DNA of 19,296 nucleotides from an uncultured Lysobacterales bacterium (GTDB lineage Bacteria; Pseudomonadota; Gammaproteobacteria; Xanthomonadales; Xanthomonadaceae): assembly GCA_946886865.1 (NCBI GenBank), contig CAMPJI010000044.1:1-19296 (forward strand), in the 5' to 3' direction. A model generated the notes under the pieces. The model had not been told where the DNA came from and made no database searches. It saw nothing but the letters and a program-made list of their open reading frames with translations. The position numbers and the translations under genes are program-made. Shown here piece after piece: positions 15,446-19,296 of the stretch. Within the stretch, counting starts at the first letter, position 1. Every line of letters begins with the position of its first letter.

Positions 15446-16837
15446 ATGATCGCCACCCCCCTGCTCGACCCCGAACTGCTGCGCCGCTACGACCGGCCCG
15501 GGCCGCGTTACACGTCCTACCCGACCGCCCCGAATTTCCATGCCGGCTTCGGCGAGCACGCGCTGCGCGAGGCGATCGCGGCCAGCAACGGCGATCCGAT
15601 TCCGCGCCGCCTGTCGGTCTACGTGCACGTCCCGTTCTGCGCGAGTCCGTGCTTCTACTGCGGTTGCAACCGCGTCATCACCCGCGATACGGGGCGCGCC
15701 TCTGCGTACGTGGCTCGCCTCGCGCAGGAGATCGAATGCGTGGCGGCGCTGTTCGACGGCGATCGCGAGGTGGTGCAGGTGCACCTGGGCGGCGGCACGC
15801 CCAACTTCCTGGACCCCCGGCAGCTGCGCACGGTGGTCGACGTGTTGCGCGGCCGGTTCCGGTTCCGTGCAGACGACGACCTGGACCTGTCCATCGAACT
15901 GGACCCGCGCTTTGTCACCCCCGCCGATGTGGCGGAACTGGGCGCGGCGGGCTTCAACCGCGCCAGCCTCGGGGTACAGGACTTCGACCCCCGGGTGCAG
16001 GCGGCCGTCAACCGTATCCAGTCGGTGGAAGACACCGTGGCGGTCGTGGAGGCCTGCCGCGCCGCCGGCATGCGGTCGGTCAATATCGACCTGATCCACG
16101 GCCTGCCCCACCAGACGCTTGACGGTTTCGGCTCCACGTTGGATCGCGTGCTCGATATCCGCCCCGATCGGCTCGCGGTGTACGGCTACGCGCACCTGCC
16201 CGGGCTGTTCCGGGCGCAGACGCAGATCGAAGCCACCGACCTGCCCGGCCCGGAGCTGCGGCTGGAGCTGCTGCAACTGGCCATCGAACGGCTGACGGCG
16301 GCGGGCTATGTCTATATCGGCATGGACCACTTCGCCCTGCCCGACGACGCACTGTCACGCGCGCAGCAGCGCGGCGGGCTGCATCGCAACTTCATGGGCT
16401 ACACCACGCACGCCGACAGCGACCTGGTCGGGCTGGGCGTCAGCGCCATCAGCCACATCGGCGACACCTTCAGCCAGAACCCGCGCGACCTGCCCAGCTG
16501 GGAGCACGCGCTCGACGCCCGCCGCCTGCCGGTGGTGCGGGGCCTTCGCCTGGACGAGGACGACCGCCTGCGCGCCGACCTGATCCAGGCGCTGATGTGC
16601 CAGGCCGAAGTACCCGTGCACGCACTGGAGCGACGGTACGGCATCGACTTCACCCGGTACTTCGCCGACGCGTTGGCGCGGCTGCAGCCGCTCGCGGAGG
16701 ACGGCCTGGTCACGGTGGCCCCTGGCGTGGTGCGGGCGACGGCGCGCGGCCGCCTGCTGCTGCGCTGTATCGCCATGTGCTTTGACCGCTACCTGGGCGC
16801 GCCAGTGGGGGACGCGCGCTTCTCACGCGCGATCTGA
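15446..16837 (+). CDS. hemN: Oxygen-independent coproporphyrinogen III oxidase (radical SAM)
   Basis: The 463-residue enzyme oxidatively decarboxylates coproporphyrinogen III to protoporphyrinogen IX without oxygen, in haem synthesis. [10 protein letters not shown] at about 19-28 is the HemN N-terminal signature. The radical-SAM cluster cysteines are Cys65, Cys69 and Cys72 ([10 protein letters not shown]; the fourth, Cys74, is also conserved in HemN). [10 protein letters not shown] binds SAM, and the HFALPDD and [19 protein letters not shown] regions identify true HemN rather than the HemW relative. Length matches the family (about 457 in E. coli). The ATG at 15446 has no visible ribosome-binding site and lies at the predicted transcription start. 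ccoN follows after 86 bases with its own Anr box; both belong to low-oxygen metabolism. Confidence 0.95.
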   Translation: MIATPLLDPELLRRYDRPGPRYTSYPTAPNFHAGFGEHALREAIAASNGDPIPRRLSVYVHVPFCASPCFYCGCNRVITRDTGRASAYVARLAQEIECVAALFDGDREVVQVHLGGGTPNFLDPRQLRTVVDVLRGRFRFRADDDLDLSIELDPRFVTPADVAELGAAGFNRASLGVQDFDPRVQAAVNRIQSVEDTVAVVEACRAAGMRSVNIDLIHGLPHQTLDGFGSTLDRVLDIRPDRLAVYGYAHLPGLFRAQTQIEATDLPGPELRLELLQLAIERLTAAGYVYIGMDHFALPDDALSRAQQRGGLHRNFMGYTTHADSDLVGLGVSAISHIGDTFSQNPRDLPSWEHALDARRLPVVRGLRLDEDDRLRADLIQALMCQAEVPVHALERRYGIDFTRYFADALARLQPLAEDGLVTVAPGVVRATARGRLLLRCIAMCFDRYLGAPVGDARFSRAI

Positions 16838-16854
16838 GCATCGCCCGCGCCAAA

Positions 16855-16868
16855 TTGATTCAAGTCAA
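16855..16868 (+). promoter_or_regulatory. Anr/FNR box upstream of ccoN
   Basis: TTGAT-N4-GTCAA, with the same arms as the box at 38-51. The centre is 16861.5. A -10-like GACAAT at 16891-16896 gives a start near 16903, exactly 41.5 bases from the centre: a textbook class II FNR promoter with a leader of about 21 bases before the ccoN ATG at 16924. Confidence 0.8.
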
Positions 16869-16923
16869 GGACGCGCGCGCACGCGCTTCCGACAATGCCG
16901 CCACGTTCAACCGGGGCTTCTCC

Positions 16924-18411
16924 ATGACCCTCCAACAGCCGGCCTTCGGGGCCGACGTCCGCGCCGTGCGCACGACCGCCGCACTGGACGGGTTCTACAA
17001 CGACACGGTGGTGCGGCAGTTCGCCGTGGCCACCGTGGTCTGGGGCATCGTCGGCATGGCGGTGGGCGTGCTCATCGCTGCCCAGCTGTACTGGCCGACC
17101 ATCGGCGAAGGCATCCCGTGGCTCAGTTACGGCCGCCTGCGCCCGCTGCACACCAACGCGGTGATCTTCGCCTTCGGCGGCAGCGCGCTGTTCGCCACCA
17201 GCCTGCATGTCGTGCAACGCACCTGCCACGTGCGGCTGATCTCCGACCGGCTGGCGTCGTTCGTGTTCTGGGGCTGGCAGGCGGTGATCGTCGCGGCCGC
17301 CATCACCCTGCCGCTGGGCATCACCCAGAGCAAGGAATACGCCGAGCTCGAATGGCCGATCGACATCCTGATCACGATCGTATGGCTGGCGTATGCGTGG
17401 CTGTTCTTCGGAACGATCGCCAAGCGCCGCGTCAAGCACATCTACGTGGCCAACTGGTTCTACGGCGCCTACATCATCACCATCGCGCTGCTGCACGTGG
17501 TCAACAACCTGGCGTTGCCGGTGGACATGGGCAAGTCGTACCAGGTCTATACCGGCGCCGTGGATGCGATGGTGCAGTGGTGGTACGGCCACAACGCCGT
17601 CGGCTTCTTCCTGACCGCCGGGTTCCTCGGGATGATGTACTACTTCGTGCCCAAGCAGGCCGGGCGGCCGGTGTACTCCTACCGGCTGTCGATCGTGCAC
17701 TTCTGGGCGCTGATCGCCGTGTACATGTGGGCCGGTCCGCACCACCTGCAGTACACCGCGCTGCCGGACTGGGCGCAGTCGGTGGGCATGGTGTTCTCGC
17801 TGATCCTGCTGGCGCCCAGCTGGGGCGGCGCGATCAACGGCATCCTCACGCTGTCGGGCGTGTGGCACAAGCTGCGCACCGACCCGATCCTCAAGTTCCT
17901 GATCGTCGCGCTCAGCTTCTACATGATCGCGACCTTCGAGGGACCGATGATGTCCATCAAGACGGTCAACTCGCTGAGCCACTACACCGACTGGACCGTC
18001 GGCCACGTGCATGCCGGCGCACTGGGCTGGGTGGCGATGATCTCCATCGGCTCGATCTACGCGCTGGTGCCGCGCCTGGTCGGCCAGAGCGCGATGTACT
18101 CCACGCGCTGGATCGACCTGCACTTCTGGATCCACACCCTGGGCGTGGTGCTCTACATCGTCTCGATGTGGATCGCCGGCGTCATGCAGGGGCTGATGTG
18201 GCGCGCCACCAACGACGACGGGACGCTGACCTACAGCTTCGTGGAGGCGCTCAATGTCACCTACCCCTACTACCTGGTGCGCCTGGGCGGTGGCCTGCTG
18301 GTGCTGGCGGGCATGGCGCTGATGGCGGTGAACATGTGGAAGACCTTCGCCCTCGCGCGCACCGTCGACCAGCCCGTGCTGCCCCCCGAACCCAGCCAGG
18401 CGCGCGCCTGA
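16924..18411 (+). CDS. ccoN: Cytochrome cbb3 oxidase subunit I (CcoN)
   Basis: The 495-residue protein is the catalytic haem-copper subunit of the high-affinity cbb3 terminal oxidase in the inner membrane, with about twelve membrane helices. Likely haem and copper ligands are visible: His76 (LHTNAV) and His363 for the low-spin haem, His361 (GHVHAG) for haem b3, and His223 (YGHNAV), His273 and His274 (GPHHLQ) for CuB; the tyrosine in [11 protein letters not shown] is the cross-link candidate. The start at 16924 follows a weak GGGG site; a TTG at 16855 in the same frame is rejected because it lies inside the Anr box and upstream of the predicted transcript start. ccoO follows after 15 bases. 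Its own Anr-type promoter indicates induction at low oxygen. Confidence 0.97.
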   Translation: MTLQQPAFGADVRAVRTTAALDGFYNDTVVRQFAVATVVWGIVGMAVGVLIAAQLYWPTIGEGIPWLSYGRLRPLHTNAVIFAFGGSALFATSLHVVQRTCHVRLISDRLASFVFWGWQAVIVAAAITLPLGITQSKEYAELEWPIDILITIVWLAYAWLFFGTIAKRRVKHIYVANWFYGAYIITIALLHVVNNLALPVDMGKSYQVYTGAVDAMVQWWYGHNAVGFFLTAGFLGMMYYFVPKQAGRPVYSYRLSIVHFWALIAVYMWAGPHHLQYTALPDWAQSVGMVFSLILLAPSWGGAINGILTLSGVWHKLRTDPILKFLIVALSFYMIATFEGPMMSIKTVNSLSHYTDWTVGHVHAGALGWVAMISIGSIYALVPRLVGQSAMYSTRWIDLHFWIHTLGVVLYIVSMWIAGVMQGLMWRATNDDGTLTYSFVEALNVTYPYYLVRLGGGLLVLAGMALMAVNMWKTFALARTVDQPVLPPEPSQARA

Positions 18412-18426
18412 GCCCCGGAGCATCCA

Positions 18427-19053
18427 ATGAGCGACGACAACAAGAACGCACACGAAAAGGTCGAGAAGAACGTCGGCCTGATGGCGGTGCTGATCGCGGT
18501 GGTGGTGTCCTTCGGCGGGCTGGCCGAGATCGTGCCGCTGATGTACCAGGCCGAGGCGGTCGAGCCGCTGCCCGGGGTGGAGCCCTACCCGGCCCTGCAG
18601 CTCGCCGGGCGCGACGTCTATGTGCGCGAGGGTTGCTACAACTGCCACTCGCAGATGGTGCGCACGCTGCGCTTCGAGACCGAGCGTTATGGCCACTATT
18701 CGCTGGCCGGCGAGTCGGTGTACGACCGACCCTTCCAGTGGGGCTCCAAGCGCACCGGGCCGGACCTGGCACGCGTGGGCGGCCGGTACTCGGATGACTG
18801 GCACCGCGTGCACCTGGTCGACCCGCGCGCGGTGGTGCCCGAATCCAACATGCCGTCCTTCCCGTGGCTGGCCTCCACGTACGTGGAGGGCGATGAGGTC
18901 ACCCGCCGCATGCGCGCGCTCAGGACCCTGGGCGATCCGTACACGCAGGATGACATCGACACCGCCGCCGCCGACGTGCGCGGCAAGACCGAACTCGACG
19001 CCGTGGTCGCCTACCTGCAGGCGCTGGGTCGCAACGTGCCGGGAGGGCGCTGA
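18427..19053 (+). CDS. ccoO: Cytochrome cbb3 oxidase subunit II (CcoO), mono-haem cytochrome c
   Basis: The 208-residue protein has an N-terminal membrane anchor (about 17-40) and a periplasmic cytochrome c domain. The haem c attachment site is CYNCH at 70-74, and Met142 in [10 protein letters not shown] is the likely axial ligand. The sequences [14 protein letters not shown] and [26 protein letters not shown] are strongly characteristic of CcoO. Length is normal. It passes electrons to the CcoN site. A GGAG site precedes the ATG at 18427. One base separates its stop from ccoQ. Confidence 0.97.
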   Translation: MSDDNKNAHEKVEKNVGLMAVLIAVVVSFGGLAEIVPLMYQAEAVEPLPGVEPYPALQLAGRDVYVREGCYNCHSQMVRTLRFETERYGHYSLAGESVYDRPFQWGSKRTGPDLARVGGRYSDDWHRVHLVDPRAVVPESNMPSFPWLASTYVEGDEVTRRMRALRTLGDPYTQDDIDTAAADVRGKTELDAVVAYLQALGRNVPGGR

Positions 19054-19054
19054 C

Positions 19055-19192
19055 ATGCTGTCGGGCATCGTGACCACCGTGCTGCTGGTGGCGTTCGTGG
19101 TGGGCTGGATCTGGGCCTGGAGCCCGCGCCGCAAGCGCGACTTCGACGAGGCGGCGCGCCTGCCGCTGGATGACGGGGAGGCGCGGCGATGA
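19055..19192 (+). CDS. ccoQ: CcoQ, small cbb3 oxidase subunit
   Basis: The 45-residue protein has one membrane helix (about 4-23) followed by a WSPRRKRDFDEAARLPLDD tail. The tail (rk-x-FdeaA-lPl-dd) is the hallmark of CcoQ/FixQ, which stabilises the oxidase. The start ATG is one base after the ccoO stop and its stop overlaps the ccoP start (ATGA), so O, Q and P are translationally coupled. Confidence 0.93.
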   Translation: MLSGIVTTVLLVAFVVGWIWAWSPRRKRDFDEAARLPLDDGEARR

Positions 19193-19296
19193 GCGCGGGA
19201 TGGTCGTGGTACGTCATCGCCCTGGTGGCGCTGAACATCGTCGGCTGCGTGTGGCTGCTGTGGTGGACGGCGCGCCGCCGCCCCGGCGACCCGGCG
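19189..19296 (+). CDS. ccoP: CcoP, cbb3 oxidase subunit III, 5' part only
   Basis: The gene runs off the window end; 36 codons are visible. The start overlaps the ccoQ stop by four bases. The visible residues begin MSAGWSWYVIALVALNIVG and form the N-terminal membrane helix expected for CcoP, before the region that would carry two CxxCH haem c sites. The identity rests on operon order and the Trp/helix-rich start, since the haem motifs lie beyond the window. Confidence 0.85.
   Translation, partial: MSAGWSWYVIALVALNIVGCVWLLWWTARRRPGDPA

Noticed and set aside
16855..16923. Extended TTG start for ccoN adding 23 residues
   Set aside because: The TTG lies in the Anr box itself and upstream of the predicted transcription start; the ATG at 16924 fits CcoN.
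16789..19134. A 781-codon minus-strand frame opposite ccoN/ccoO
   Set aside because: Same reason: a His/Gln/Arg/Gly-rich shadow of well-conserved oxidase genes on the plus strand.
1..19296. Search for CRISPR repeats, tRNA genes, transposases, phage or defence genes
   Set aside because: None seen: no regular repeat-spacer pattern, no cloverleaf-like sequence noticed by eye, and all long convincing frames belong to housekeeping or respiratory/transport families. A tRNA or ncRNA scan was not possible here.

Overview
The window is GC-rich, densely coded DNA from a proteobacterium. The gene set and protein style (TorF-type porin beside kdpFABC-kdpDE, Anr/FNR boxes before hemN and cbb3 oxidase genes) fit a gammaproteobacterium of the Xanthomonadaceae type (Lysobacter/Luteimonas/Xanthomonas relatives). 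That placement is an inference from protein resemblance, not from a marker gene. No tRNA, rRNA, insertion sequence, phage gene or CRISPR array was seen, and no gene-free stretch exceeds 300 bases (the longest gaps are about 170).

Layout: (1) 1-1180: a short-chain dehydrogenase and a dodecin form a probable two-gene operon, preceded by a perfect-looking Anr/FNR box at 38-51 and followed by a hairpin. (2) 1313-2422: a membrane-anchored diguanylate cyclase with intact GGEEF and RxxD sites. (3) 2591-3521: a secreted NTF2/SnoaL-like protein and a DUF1801 protein. (4) 3616-5172: a MocR-type (GntR HTH plus aminotransferase fold) regulator. (5) 5231-14150: a potassium-uptake block, torF-like porin, kdpF (30 codons), kdpA, kdpB, kdpC, kdpD, kdpE, all on the plus strand with short gaps or overlaps. 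A T-rich direct repeat upstream of the porin has the spacing expected for a KdpE operator, and an 11-bp perfect hairpin sits between kdpA and kdpB. (6) 14192-15279, minus strand: exodeoxyribonuclease III and a 61-residue protein of uncertain family. (7) 15397-19296: hemN and ccoN-ccoO-ccoQ-ccoP (ccoP cut by the window end). hemN and ccoN each have their own Anr/FNR box.

Functional picture: the Kdp block is a complete high-affinity K+ import system with its own sensor and regulator, extended by an outer-membrane channel that may let K+ reach the periplasm. The right end is a micro-oxic respiration module: oxygen-independent haem synthesis and high-affinity cbb3 oxidase. The same regulatory motif at the far left suggests that the dehydrogenase/dodecin pair also responds to low oxygen. 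No unprecedented system was found. The most interesting material is regulatory: the KdpE-like repeat in front of the porin, the kdpA-kdpB hairpin, the Anr box before SDR-dodecin, and the promoter geometry of hemN, which predicts a leaderless transcript.
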